Below, piece after piece: positions 44,741 through 54,164 of a stretch of 64,000 nt of DNA. Made by a program: the position numbers and the translations under genes. The notes under the pieces are model-generated. The model searched no databases. It was not told the DNA's origin and saw only the letters and a list, made by a program, of their open reading frames with translations. The DNA is from Marinomonas polaris DSM 16579 (lineage in GTDB: Bacteria; Pseudomonadota; Gammaproteobacteria; Pseudomonadales; Marinomonadaceae): positions 124,001 to 188,000 of the forward strand of contig NZ_FQVF01000005.1 in assembly GCF_900129155.1 (NCBI RefSeq), read 5' to 3'. The stretch's first letter is position 1, and the number at the start of each line of letters is the position of its first letter.

Positions 44741-45862
44741 TTATGCTTTATCAGCCGTTTTGACTTTCTCTGTTTCCCAACTCAATAGCACAGGTTTTTG
44801 TGCGTCGTGGGCGAAGAAGTAACCTGCTTTCGGGGTAACGTATAAGGTTTGGCCTTTCTCAAAGCAGTTTTTGTCGAAGGCTTTGTGAGGCAGGTCGATT
44901 TCCCAGACGTCGTTACTTTGCCAATCAATTGGGGTGAGTTCTAGCCGAACTTCAGCGCCAATCGGGTTGATGGCAATAACGCGTAACGGCAAGTTTGCAT
45001 GAGCAGTTGGTTCTTTCGATACAAAGAACTCATGGGAACGAATGTATAGCTGACCGTCTTTCTGTTTTGCGGCATCAGGTAAAACGATGCTAGCCTTCCC
45101 ATTATGCCATTTACCGTTTTCAACTTTGCCTTCAAAGACATTGGCGTTGCCCAGGAAATCGAATACAAATCGGCTGTTAGGTGAAGCGTAAAGCGCACCG
45201 GGTTGGTCGATTTGCTCAATGTGTCCGTTGCTCATGACGACAACACGATCCGACAATTCCAAGGCTTCTTCTTGGTCATGGGTCACAAATACGCTAGTAA
45301 AGCCAAGTTCATCGTGCAAGCCGCGCAACCAGCGACGTAGCTCTTTTCGTACTTTTGCATCCAAGGCGCCGAAGGGTTCGTCTAGCAGTAATACTTCCGG
45401 TTGCGTTGCCAAAGCACGCGCCAAAGCAATACGCTGTTTTTGACCGCCAGAAAGCTGTGACGGGAAACGGTTAGCAAGATGTTCAAGCTGTACCATTTCT
45501 AATAAATGCATTACGCGGTTTTTGATTTCTGTCGGGCTTGGGCGTTCTTTGCGAGGTAAGACTTCTAAGCCAAAGGCTACGTTATCAGCCACTGTCATGT
45601 GACGGAACAAGGCATAGTTTTGGAATACGAAGCCCACGCGACGATCACGGACGTGCAAGTTGGTCACATCTCGGTCGCCAAATTTAATACGGCCAGTGTC
45701 TGCGCCTTCAAGCCCTGCGATAATACGTAATAGGGTGGTTTTCCCTGAACCGGATGGTCCAAGCAAGCCAATCATTTCGCCTTCGTTAATATCTAATGAC
45801 AAAGGTGACAAGGCTTGAAAATGCCCAAAGTGTTTGGAAATGTTTTCAATCAAAATGCTCAT
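44741..45862 (-). CDS. cysA: Sulfate/thiosulfate ABC transporter ATP-binding protein CysA
   Basis: 373-residue ATPase with Walker [14 protein letters not shown], signature [15 protein letters not shown], Walker [21 protein letters not shown] and H-loop [16 protein letters not shown]-terminal regulatory domain follows (TOBE-like, about 240-360). The start overlaps the cysW stop (ATGA). Last gene of the sbp-cysT-cysW-cysA operon. Confidence 0.95.
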   Translation of the reverse strand: MSILIENISKHFGHFQALSPLSLDINEGEMIGLLGPSGSGKTTLLRIIAGLEGADTGRIKFGDRDVTNLHVRDRRVGFVFQNYALFRHMTVADNVAFGLEVLPRKERPSPTEIKNRVMHLLEMVQLEHLANRFPSQLSGGQKQRIALARALATQPEVLLLDEPFGALDAKVRKELRRWLRGLHDELGFTSVFVTHDQEEALELSDRVVVMSNGHIEQIDQPGALYASPNSRFVFDFLGNANVFEGKVENGKWHNGKASIVLPDAAKQKDGQLYIRSHEFFVSKEPTAHANLPLRVIAINPIGAEVRLELTPIDWQSNDVWEIDLPHKAFDKNCFEKGQTLYVTPKAGYFFAHDAQKPVLLSWETEKVKTADKA

Positions 45863-46749
45863 TGTGTCACCTGTCTTTCTTTTTCAGCTTCAATTTTTAA
45901 ACTACGTTCCTGACGCCATTCAATGAAGGCTTTCAACAACAAGGTAAGTAGGGCAATCATCGCCAATAGCGAGGCGCTGGCAAATGCGGCAGCGGCTTGG
46001 TAATCCTCATACTGCAACTGAACATGCAGCGGCAAGGTATTGGTTTCACCGCGAATATTGCCAGAAACCACGGACACAGCGCCAAATTCACCTACAGCGC
46101 GAGCGTTGGTCAGGATAACGCCATAAATCAGCGCCCATTTTATATTGGGCAAAGTCACTCGGCGGAACAATTGCCAGCCTGAAGCCCCCAAAATGACGGC
46201 GGCTTCTTCGTCTTCTCGACCTTGTTGTTGCATCAGAGGGATCAATTCACGCGCCACAAACGGACAAGTTACAAACACGGTCACCATGACGATGCCGGGC
46301 CAAGCGAACATCAATTGGATGTCTTGGTCATAAAGCCATGAGCCAATCCAGCCGTTATTGCCATACAACAAAAGATATAACAGGCCCGCCACCACAGGAG
46401 ATACCGCGAAGGGAATGTCCATCAAGGTCATCAATAGTTTGCGGCCGGGGAATTCAAAACGCGTTACGGCCCATGCGAGCATCACGCCGAACACCAAGTT
46501 AATCGGCACAGTTAACGCCGCAACCACCAGAGTCAAACCAATGGCGTGCAAGGTATCGGCTTCAATCAAACTGTTGAAGTAATGCGCTGCGCCTTCGACA
46601 AAAGCCTGTTGGAAAATGGCAATGAGTGGCACAACTAATAATATTGCGGTCAAAAATAAGGTAATGCCGATTAACAGGCCTTTTACCCAAGGACTGTCGC
46701 CAACTCTTAGCTGGTGGCGTTGCCCAGATGATGTTTTAGAAGATGACAT
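45859..46749 (-). CDS. cysW: Sulfate ABC transporter permease CysW
   Basis: 296-residue permease, six TM helices. EAA loop [22 protein letters not shown]-type segment ([18 protein letters not shown]) and the following [20 protein letters not shown] identify CysW. The N-terminal 25 residues are polar ([13 protein letters not shown]). It is paired with CysT to form the sulfate channel. Confidence 0.94.
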   Translation of the reverse strand: MSSSKTSSGQRHQLRVGDSPWVKGLLIGITLFLTAILLVVPLIAIFQQAFVEGAAHYFNSLIEADTLHAIGLTLVVAALTVPINLVFGVMLAWAVTRFEFPGRKLLMTLMDIPFAVSPVVAGLLYLLLYGNNGWIGSWLYDQDIQLMFAWPGIVMVTVFVTCPFVARELIPLMQQQGREDEEAAVILGASGWQLFRRVTLPNIKWALIYGVILTNARAVGEFGAVSVVSGNIRGETNTLPLHVQLQYEDYQAAAAFASASLLAMIALLTLLLKAFIEWRQERSLKIEAEKERQVTQ

Positions 46750-46758
46750 AATATTTTC

Positions 46759-47619
46759 CTAACTGCGTCCATGAAGGCGACGTAAATAACGCGCCTGCCA
46801 GATGTTAATGGCGAACAAGAGGATCAGCGACGCCATCAGCACAACAGACGCAATGGCGCTGGCGGCAGGGAAATCGAATTCTTGTAAGCTAACGAATATC
46901 ATCAAGGACGTAATTTCGCTGACGTAAGGCATGTTACCCGCGATGAAGATCACCGCGCCAAATTCGCCTAAACTACGAGTGAATGACAAGGCAATCCCCG
47001 TCATCAATGCTGGCCACAAGGCAGGGAAAATAACCCGACGAAAGACTGACCAATCGGAAGCGCCTAACGTCATACCGGCTTCTTCCTCTTCAGGCGATAA
47101 CTCTTCCAATACTGGCTGAACGGTTCTGACCACAAAAGGAATGCTGGTAAATGCCATGGCAAGCACGATCCCCCAAGGCGTGTAAGCTACCTTAAGCCCT
47201 AGGCTTTCTAGTATTTCACCGTACCAACCATTTTGAGCATATAAGGTCGCCAATGTGATACCTGCAACCGCGGTTGGTAAAGCAAAGGGCAAATCCACTA
47301 ACGCGTCTAAAATACGGCGTCCGGGGAATTCATAACGCACTAATACCCAAGCGAGTAAAAGACCAAAAAAGCCATTAAAGATAGAGGCTATTAAAGCTGC
47401 CCACAGAGTCACTTTGTAACTGGCAACCACACGTTCGTCGCTGATTACCTGCCAATATCTGTCCCAGCCCATGTCGACGGATTGCATGACCAATCCGCTC
47501 ATTGGGAGTAACAGAATCAAGCTGATAAACAGCAGGGAGGTTCCCAAGCTTAAACTGAGTCCGGGCAAGACTCGCTTATGACGAGGTCTGGTATCGGCCG
47601 CGCTTAAATGTGTTGCCAT
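46759..47619 (-). CDS. cysT: Sulfate ABC transporter permease CysT (CysU)
   Basis: 286-residue permease. GFFGLLLAWVLVRYEFPGRR, DLPFALPTAVAGITLATLYA, the EAA loop EEEAGMTLGASDWSVFRRVI and SLGEFGAVIFIAGNMPYVSE are diagnostic. The gene precedes cysW with nine bases between. A hairpin lies between it and the sbp gene upstream. Confidence 0.94.
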   Translation of the reverse strand: MATHLSAADTRPRHKRVLPGLSLSLGTSLLFISLILLLPMSGLVMQSVDMGWDRYWQVISDERVVASYKVTLWAALIASIFNGFFGLLLAWVLVRYEFPGRRILDALVDLPFALPTAVAGITLATLYAQNGWYGEILESLGLKVAYTPWGIVLAMAFTSIPFVVRTVQPVLEELSPEEEEAGMTLGASDWSVFRRVIFPALWPALMTGIALSFTRSLGEFGAVIFIAGNMPYVSEITSLMIFVSLQEFDFPAASAIASVVLMASLILLFAINIWQARYLRRLHGRS

Positions 47620-47705
47620 GTATTTGCCTGTATTTTAATAAAATTGTTTCAATGAGCGTTTTGTAGTGAGCACCAACATCAAACAATAAACTTATTGCTC
47701 AGAGA

Positions 47706-47737
47706 CAGAAAAGCCGGACACGCAAGCGAATCCGGCT
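47706..47737 (-). terminator. Attenuating hairpin between sbp and cysT
   Basis: AGCCGGA (47712-47718) pairs with TCCGGCT (47731-47737); read on the minus strand it ends in TTTT. Likely keeps the binding protein more abundant than the permeases. Confidence 0.65.
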
Positions 47738-47757
47738 AGTTGTTATCTATTCTGATA

Positions 47758-48771
47758 TTAGCGACGCTGAAGTTGGTCTAGTTTACCACCATTTGTGAAT
47801 ATTTCTTTAGTTGCTTGTGGCCAACCACCTGCAATATTTTCTACTGTTAATAAGTCTACTTCTGGGAACTTATCAGCGAATTCTTTTTTCACAACATCGT
47901 TGTGTACGCGGTAGTTAAAACCTGCCAATAAACGCTGAGATTCTTCGCTGTACAAGTAGCTTAGGTATTCACGAGAAACTTCCTCTGTACCGTTTTTCTT
48001 CGCGTTTTTCTCAACGACGGCTACTGGGAATTCCGCCAATATAGAGGTTTTTGGTACAACCACTTCGTAGTTGTCTGCGCCGTATTGGTTACGAATATTG
48101 TTTACTTCAGATTCAAACGTAATCAACACATCACCGATTCCACGTTCAACGAAAGTTGTGGTCGCACCACGGCCGCCCGTATCAAACACAGAGACGTTTT
48201 TCAGGAAAGTGCCAAGGAAATCGTCGATCTTAGTTTCGTTGTCTTTACCAAAGGTTTTTTGTGCATAACCGTAAGCTGCTAGGAAAGTGTAACGACCGTT
48301 GCCTGATGTTTTAGGGTTTGGGAACACCAATGCCACATCATTTCCCGCTAAATCGCCCCAGCTTTTGATATTTTTTGGATTGCCTTTACGCACAAGGAAG
48401 GCAATCGTCGAGTAGTAAGGTGAGCTGGCATTTGGAAATTCGTTTTTCCAATCTGCTGGGATCATCTTGCCTTTGTCATGCAAAACTTGAACATCGGTTA
48501 CTTGGTTAAAGGTTACAACGTCCGCTGACAAGCCATTCATGATGGCATTGGCTTGTTTTGAAGATCCTGCATGAGACTGTTTGATCTCAATAGTTTTGCC
48601 AGTTTTTTCTAACCAATGTTTTTCAAATGTTGGGTTGTAAGTGGCGAACAGCTCACGAGCGATATCGTAAGATGTGTTAAGGATAGTTTGATCTGCGGCC
48701 GACGCTTGAACGGCTCCGCTCAACAATAATGTACCAATAATAGATTTTAAAAAGCGTGGCTTAGATTTCAT
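47758..48771 (-). CDS. sbp: Sulfate-binding periplasmic protein Sbp
   Basis: 337 residues with a signal peptide ([17 protein letters not shown]). Mature part starts [20 protein letters not shown]; sulfate-site segments are [39 protein letters not shown] and [22 protein letters not shown] (core [16 protein letters not shown]). These fit Sbp more than CysP. First gene of the operon, so it sits behind the promoter likely controlled by CysB. Confidence 0.93.
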   Translation of the reverse strand: MKSKPRFLKSIIGTLLLSGAVQASAADQTILNTSYDIARELFATYNPTFEKHWLEKTGKTIEIKQSHAGSSKQANAIMNGLSADVVTFNQVTDVQVLHDKGKMIPADWKNEFPNASSPYYSTIAFLVRKGNPKNIKSWGDLAGNDVALVFPNPKTSGNGRYTFLAAYGYAQKTFGKDNETKIDDFLGTFLKNVSVFDTGGRGATTTFVERGIGDVLITFESEVNNIRNQYGADNYEVVVPKTSILAEFPVAVVEKNAKKNGTEEVSREYLSYLYSEESQRLLAGFNYRVHNDVVKKEFADKFPEVDLLTVENIAGGWPQATKEIFTNGGKLDQLQRR

Positions 48772-48931
48772 AGTGACCTCATCTGGGAAGCTTAATATTT
48801 CATTAAGTGAGAGATTACTTAAAAGATTTAGTTATTACAATGACTGTAAATAAACTTTTTTGGAATATGCATAAGGTTTTTTTCAAACCAGATATTTTTC
48901 AATAACTTGACCAAAATCGCTGTGACTTTTA

Positions 48932-49468
48932 TTACGTTGCTAGAGTTATTGATTGCAGCCAATCCATAAGGACAGTCAGGCGTTTGGTTGGTTGTCTACG
49001 TGATGAATAGAGCAAAGATACTGGCATTGGCTCGGCTTCAAATTGAGGTAGGACAGAAATCAGTAGGCCTTTTTTGATGAGGTTTTTTGCGCCAATAGCG
49101 GGGATTTGGGCAATTCCAAGCCCTGCTAAACAAGCATTTTAATAAGCATCTGTGCCATTAACCGCTAGGCTACTTTGCATGGATTGTTGTTTTACCTTGT
49201 CGCCTTCTAGGTATTCAAATTGTGCGTCGAGATTACCTAGCGAATGGGAATACTCGATCAGCTTATGATTCGCTAGCTCTTCGATTGTTTGCGGAATGCC
49301 AAATTGTTCCGCATAACTGGGTGAGACGCAGTTGAGGCTTCGGTATTGCGTTAAAGGTCGAGCGATGAGACTGCTATCGTCGAGGTTACCCACTCGAATC
49401 ACGCAATCAATGCCTTCTTTAATCATATCTATTTGATAATCCGCGCTGCTTATTTTTCTACTCTTCAA
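48932..49468 (-). pseudogene. Broken LysR-family regulator
   Basis: Remnant of the effector domain of a LysR regulator. Read on the minus strand, YQIDMIKEGIDCVIRVGNLD to VNGTDAY is interrupted by an in-frame TAA (49139-49141), after which the same frame continues NACLAGLGIAQIPAIG and ends normally at 48932 (LTVLMDWLQSITLAT). The whole N-terminal HTH is missing: upstream of 49480 the frame is closed and no HTH sequence appears before feoA. Both a 5' deletion and a nonsense mutation are thus present. Confidence 0.88.
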
Positions 49469-49606
49469 CAGCTCTCTTCGTGAGGGCTTTCATCTTTTTT
49501 ATGCCTTTCTAGATTTAGACTTTTTTGTTTGTGTTTACCGAATCGTTACATTTTTGTTCTGGTGACTTTCTACCTGTGTGAGCCATAATATGAGCACAAT
49601 TTTATT

Positions 49607-49621
49607 TGATAATTATTATCA
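49607..49621. promoter_or_regulatory. Fur box upstream of feoA
   Basis: TGATAATTATTATCA is a perfect palindrome matching the Fur consensus core GATAAT-n-ATTATC and lies 20 bases before the feoA start codon. Iron-loaded Fur should repress feoAB from here. Confidence 0.85.
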
Positions 49622-49641
49622 CGTTTGTTCTTGGAGAGATA

Positions 49642-49866
49642 ATGCTTCTATCACAGTTACCGAAAGGTACGGTTGCTGAAATCCATTCTGTTGCTCATCC
49701 ACAAGAAGACATGCAACGCCAGCTTTTAGCATTAGGTTTTGACCCCGGTGAAACTGTGCAGTTGATGACAAAAGCACCATTTGGCCATTCTTTGCAAATA
49801 AAGGTCGGCTCTACTTTGGTCGCCATTCATTCTGAAGACGCAAGCTATATTCACCTCTGCGATTAG
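49642..49866 (+). CDS. feoA: Ferrous iron transport protein FeoA
   Basis: 74-residue SH3-like cytoplasmic protein that assists FeoB. MLLSQLPKGTVAEIHSVAH, RQLLALGFDPGETVQLMTKA and GSTLVAIHSEDASYI are typical FeoA segments. ATG 49642 has GGAGA upstream; an in-frame start at 49606 would lie across the Fur box and is rejected. Confidence 0.94.
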   Translation: MLLSQLPKGTVAEIHSVAHPQEDMQRQLLALGFDPGETVQLMTKAPFGHSLQIKVGSTLVAIHSEDASYIHLCD

Positions 49867-49897
49867 TATTTAGCTTCAACAAGAGATCACCACAAGC

Positions 49898-51979
49898 ATG
49901 ACATTCCACATCACTTTAGTCGGTAATCCAAATACAGGGAAAACGACTTTATTTAATAAGCTGGCAGGAACTCGGCAAAAAGTAGGTAATTGGGCCGGCG
50001 TTACAGTGGATTGTAAGACAGGTTTTTTTACTAGCTCGGATCAACGTGTCGACATGACTGACCTGCCGGGTATTTACAGTTTGAACAATCAGACTGGCGG
50101 CATGGATGAAGTCATCGCGCGACGTTTTTTAACCGAGAGCGATTACGACGTTATTGTCAATGTGGTGGATGCTACCAACTTAAAACGTAATCTCAAATTG
50201 ACGCAAGAACTTGTCGCGCTGGGTCGTCCAATGTTGATCGTTCTCACCATGACCGATTTGGCTCGCAAGCTGAATGTTATGCCGAATCTAGAGATATTAT
50301 CGAAGAATATCGGCGTGCCAGTAGTTGATGGTCTTCAGTTGTCAGTAACTGATTTACAAAGCCAACTATTAGCACATTTTCATGCTTTGCCAACGGATCG
50401 TGAATTGGCCCTGCAACGAAGCCTCAGTGATGAGTATTCCGATTCTTTAAGCGTTCCGAGTGTGGCAGTTTGGTTGTCTAACGTGACAAAAGGACGTGCG
50501 CAGGCGAAAAATTTCACTGACAGAATAGATCAAATCGTGCTGCATCCTTGGTTTGGTATTCCGATCTTTTTGTTTGCCATGTACGCCATGTTTGCGGTGG
50601 CTATTGGTGTTGGCACCTTATTTATCGATCCTATCGATATGTTTGCAGGCTATTGGTTTGTGACCTTTCCAAGCTACTGGCTAGCGCAGTTAGGCATTCC
50701 TCAGTGGATCATTGTCATACTTGCCAATGGCTTAGGCGGTGGTATTCAGCTGGTGGCGAGTTTTATCCCTGTCATTGGCTTCCTCTATTTATGTTTAAGT
50801 ATCTTGGAAGACAGCGGATACATGGCGCGAGCGGCGTTTATTGTTGATCGTATTATGTCGTCGATTGGTCTGCCCGGTCAGGCGTTTATTCCGTTGCTAT
50901 TAGGTTTTGGCTGTAATGTGCCGTCTATTATGGCGACGCGAAGTTTGACCAATGTTCGACAACGGATGTTGACTATGGCGATGGCGCCTTTTATGTCTTG
51001 TGGTGCGCGTTTGGCTGTGTACGTGATGTTTGTGTCGGTGTTTTTCCGCGAGTACGGTGGACTGCTGGTGTTCGGTTTATATTTGTTTGGCATCATCATG
51101 GCCGTTGGCACGGCGTGGATTTTCAGAAAACAACTGTTTCGCAATACGCGCGTTAGCGTCTTGATGGAAATGCCCCATTACCATCGTCCGCGTTGGAGCA
51201 ACGTCGGCTTGTCCAGCTGGCATAAAGTGCGCAGCTTTATTCTGCGTGCTGGCAAGACCATAGTGCTTGTTTCAGCGATTCTAACCATTTTAAATTCAGT
51301 ACCATCTTGGCGCGCCGCAGACGAAAGTGGCAAGCCTTCCGCCTTGGCTGAAATCGGTCAAGTCATAACGCCTGTGTTTTCACCGATTGGTATGGGCGAT
51401 GACAATTGGCCAGCGGCCGTTGGTGTGTTTACTGGTATCTTAGCGAAAGAAGCCGTCGTCGGCACCATGGATGCTTTGTATTCGAATGCCGCAAATGAGC
51501 CGAGCAACATTGAATACGAATCTCCAATAAGCAATATCGTCGGCGCTGTGACATTATTGGGTAGTAATCTTGCGGGCATTGTAACGACATTAACCGATCC
51601 ACTAGGTTTGACCAGTGTCAGCGAAGCCAAAGGCCAAGTTATGACGCCGGGTCATCGCAACATGGTGTCTTTATTTGAAGGTTGGAAAGGCGCGTTTTCG
51701 TATCTGGTCTTTGTGCTGCTTTATACACCTTGTGCTGCGACTATTGGCGCCTTGGTAAAAGAAGGCGGCATACTGTGGTCTAGCGTAGTGGTTGCATGGA
51801 GTACCACGGTAGCCTATGTTGCTGCGGTATTCAGCTTTCAGCTATTAACTTTTGGTGATCATCCGGTTCGTTCGTTGGTTACGATTGGCATTGCAGCCGC
51901 TTTTTTAATCCTCTTTATTATTGGATTAAAAGTCTGGGTGAAACCGAGGATAGAAAGCAACATCATCGCTGTTGGATGA
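49898..51979 (+). CDS. feoB: Ferrous iron permease FeoB
   Basis: 693-residue Fe2+ transporter. The N-terminal G domain has G1 GNPNTGKTTLFNKLAG, G2 region GNWAGVTVDCK, G3 DLPGIYSLN and G4-like TMTDLARK; a GDI helical part follows, then eight or so TM helices with the conserved LLGFGCNVPSIMATRSL and APFMSCGARLAVYVMF. It is shorter than E. coli FeoB (773) mainly in the soluble linker and C-terminus. No feoC follows. Confidence 0.94.
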   Translation: MTFHITLVGNPNTGKTTLFNKLAGTRQKVGNWAGVTVDCKTGFFTSSDQRVDMTDLPGIYSLNNQTGGMDEVIARRFLTESDYDVIVNVVDATNLKRNLKLTQELVALGRPMLIVLTMTDLARKLNVMPNLEILSKNIGVPVVDGLQLSVTDLQSQLLAHFHALPTDRELALQRSLSDEYSDSLSVPSVAVWLSNVTKGRAQAKNFTDRIDQIVLHPWFGIPIFLFAMYAMFAVAIGVGTLFIDPIDMFAGYWFVTFPSYWLAQLGIPQWIIVILANGLGGGIQLVASFIPVIGFLYLCLSILEDSGYMARAAFIVDRIMSSIGLPGQAFIPLLLGFGCNVPSIMATRSLTNVRQRMLTMAMAPFMSCGARLAVYVMFVSVFFREYGGLLVFGLYLFGIIMAVGTAWIFRKQLFRNTRVSVLMEMPHYHRPRWSNVGLSSWHKVRSFILRAGKTIVLVSAILTILNSVPSWRAADESGKPSALAEIGQVITPVFSPIGMGDDNWPAAVGVFTGILAKEAVVGTMDALYSNAANEPSNIEYESPISNIVGAVTLLGSNLAGIVTTLTDPLGLTSVSEAKGQVMTPGHRNMVSLFEGWKGAFSYLVFVLLYTPCAATIGALVKEGGILWSSVVVAWSTTVAYVAAVFSFQLLTFGDHPVRSLVTIGIAAAFLILFIIGLKVWVKPRIESNIIAVG

Positions 51980-52019
51980 TTTGATTACTGCTTAAGATAG
52001 AGCTTGCCCAATAAAGAGC

Positions 52020-52811
52020 TTAGGTATTAGTGAGGCTGGGTGTGAAGACAACCGCGCAGCTTTTTCCTGCTTGCTTGGCAAAGTACATTGCTGTGTCGGC
52101 GTCTTTAATAGCAGTTTCTGTATCTAGTTTTTCAAACCCTAATATGCGGATACCAATGCTCGCGCCCACATGAAGTCGCTTGTTTTTAAACTCTATGGGC
52201 TGCTTGATGATGTGGCAAAGTTTGTTGGCGACCTGCATAGCAGAGGCACGTGAAATTTGTTCCTGATTGTCTAAGTTGGTCAGCAGAACCATAAACTCAT
52301 CGCCACCTAAACGCCCAGCACTGTCTTCTGTACGAACATTATCATTTAAGCGCCGTGCGATTTCGATAAGTACTGCGTCCCCCGCAGCATGTCCTTCAAT
52401 ATCATTGATTACTTTAAAACCATCTAAATCAATAATTAACACAGCCCCAGATGCTCCGTGACGCTGTGTCTGCGCGATTAATTTTTCTAAAAACAAAGAT
52501 AAACCACGTCGATTGGCTAATTGCGTGAGAGGATCGGTATGAGCAAGGTGATGGATCTGCGTAATAGCTTGATCGCGAGCCAGAGTAAAAGGGCGTATTA
52601 CCCAGCAATAAATACACGGTGTAGATAGCATCGATAATAACAAAATATCCAGAAACGCTAACCAATAAAGGCCAATATCTACCTTTAGTATGCCTAGCGC
52701 TAGCATGATGACAAATTCCCACACCATAATAATCGCAGCAATACGAACGATCACCTGAGTAGTACTAAGGGAAGGGTATGCACTGTAATCAGAAGGTGGT
52801 GGAAAATTCAT
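52020..52811 (-). CDS. Membrane-bound GGDEF diguanylate cyclase
   Basis: 263 residues: two TM helices (about 20-45 and 50-75) with almost no periplasmic loop, then a GGDEF domain (about 95-255) with HTDPLTQLANRRG, the intact A-site RLGGDEFMVLL, and an RxxD inhibition site (RTED) five residues before it. It therefore should make c-di-GMP and be product-inhibited. No dedicated sensory domain. Convergent with feoB. Confidence 0.9.
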   Translation of the reverse strand: MNFPPPSDYSAYPSLSTTQVIVRIAAIIMVWEFVIMLALGILKVDIGLYWLAFLDILLLSMLSTPCIYCWVIRPFTLARDQAITQIHHLAHTDPLTQLANRRGLSLFLEKLIAQTQRHGASGAVLIIDLDGFKVINDIEGHAAGDAVLIEIARRLNDNVRTEDSAGRLGGDEFMVLLTNLDNQEQISRASAMQVANKLCHIIKQPIEFKNKRLHVGASIGIRILGFEKLDTETAIKDADTAMYFAKQAGKSCAVVFTPSLTNT

Positions 52812-52934
52812 GAGCGAGCATCATATAAAATTTATTAATCCACAGTAATTGAATCTATTGTCTAAATCAGTGGCTCTTCTGTAAGAAAATGTGAAAATAA
52901 ACAACAAGATAGTGAAGTAAATAAACGCATGACT

Positions 52935-53246
52935 TTAAACGCTGCCTTCTTTTTCGATTACTAAAATACGGGCTTCATCAATCGGGTGTGCAACATGTTC
53001 TGTGCCAATTGCCGCGAAGAAAATATCGCCTACCGTCATCAGTTGAATATGCTCTTTGCCATCGATTCGATAATGCATATTCACCTTACCATCTAACACC
53101 ACAAACACTTCTTCTCCATCATTGATGTGCCATTTATACGGCTGATCTGTCCAATGCAAGCGTGTCGTCACACCGTTCATATTAGCAATGTCCAACGCGC
53201 CCCAAGCGCGATCTGCAGTGAAGTCTTTGGCTTTGATGAATATCAT
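52935..53246 (-). CDS. Small cupin-domain protein
   Basis: 103-residue single-domain cupin. The two half-motifs are visible: WHINDGEEVFVVLDGKVNMHY and GDIFFAAIGTEHVAHPIDEARIL, with His and Glu ligands for a metal. Function unknown; similar small cupins are often of unknown substrate. ATG 53246 has AGGAATC upstream; an upstream in-frame start at 53276 has none. Confidence 0.8.
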   Translation of the reverse strand: MIFIKAKDFTADRAWGALDIANMNGVTTRLHWTDQPYKWHINDGEEVFVVLDGKVNMHYRIDGKEHIQLMTVGDIFFAAIGTEHVAHPIDEARILVIEKEGSV

Positions 53247-53428
53247 GGTTTGATTCCTAAATAATAGAGATAACACGACGTTAGAAGGTCATAGCATTGA
53301 AGACAAGGCGTCGATATTACTTAGGTTAAAATGACGGTAATAAAAGTCAAACTACGGGCTGAGTGCGGTAAAGTGTTTGATGCTGAGGATTGATGATAAT
53401 GTTGATACGAGATCGTTTTTAAAACGAT

Positions 53429-53626
53429 CTACGGGCTATTCTTTGCAGCGGAATACTTTTCTAAGATTTCTTCTTTCTTTGCTTTTCTTTCTGATGCGCT
53501 AAGAGAAAGTAAGGATTTGTCTACAGAATATCCCTCTAAACGCATGCTTTCAACGAAGTTGTCGCCTTTTTTGCTTGAGTAGGCTTGCTGTTTAGAAGTC
53601 AATGATAGCGTTGGCTTGTGTCTCAT
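53429..53626 (-). CDS. YhfG-like small protein (Fic antitoxin family), without fic
   Basis: 65 residues. The region GDNFVESMRLEGYSVDKSLL followed by LSASERKAKKEEILEKY matches the YhfG pattern (NFxxSxRLEG, then a helix with LTAxE and a C-terminal EELRxHY-like end). YhfG is the antitoxin encoded next to the AMP-transferase Fic in enterobacteria. No fic gene is found here: neighbours are a cupin and a NadS-like gene. Assignment is from remembered motifs, moderately sure. Confidence 0.6.
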   Translation of the reverse strand: MRHKPTLSLTSKQQAYSSKKGDNFVESMRLEGYSVDKSLLSLSASERKAKKEEILEKYSAAKNSP

Positions 53627-53702
53627 TTTGATTCCTTTAGCGAGTGTGCTGATTCAGTATAGCCAAGTCTATTAAAGGCTTCTATTCCTAATCTTGGTTT
53701 AG

Positions 53703-53987
53703 TCAGTGTTCAGATAACTCTTGATAAAAGCTTGGATTATCTTGAATCGTTGCCAGCACTTTAGCCGCCAAACCTGTTGGGTTACGGCGTCGACTTTCCC
53801 AGCTTTTAATCGTATCTACGCTGGTGCCAAGTGCTTTGGCAAATTCAGCCTGAGATACTTGAAGACTATCACGAATAGACTTCACATCAGCGATCTCAAA
53901 GCGAGTAATACGAGAGGCTTCTTTTCGGCCATGGTGGATTTCTACTGCTTCTTCTAGAGAAGATTTTAATTCGTTGAAAAGAGTCAT
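53703..53987 (-). CDS. NadS-like HTH antitoxin
   Basis: 94 residues: N-terminal MTLFNELKSSLEEAVEIHHG, Arg-rich linker EASRITRF, and an XRE HTH (about 33-80) with IRDSLQVSQAEFAKALGTSV and SWESRRRNPTGLAAKVL. This is the architecture of NadS/HigA-type antitoxins, which normally sit behind a RelE/HigB-type toxin. None is recognisable upstream (53988-54164) or downstream. Strand is opposite to the next large gene. Confidence 0.75.
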   Translation of the reverse strand: MTLFNELKSSLEEAVEIHHGRKEASRITRFEIADVKSIRDSLQVSQAEFAKALGTSVDTIKSWESRRRNPTGLAAKVLATIQDNPSFYQELSEH

Positions 53988-54164
53988 AGGGTTTCTCTAA
54001 GTAAACTTTAATAGTGTACATAGTACTCCTTCGTTTCTGTTTTCCAAGTCTGAAAATTAGATAAGTCGATTTTGCATGGTTAAAAAGGTCAGTATGAATT
54101 GCCTGAACGCGCTATTAGGCGCTACTCTTGTTTCACTTTCATTTATTCACAAGGACGTAACAGA

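Noticed and set aside
54010-54030. GTGTACATAGTAC near the NadS-like gene start as an operator
   Set aside because: Only a loose GTAC repeat without a clear palindrome; too weak to list as a feature.
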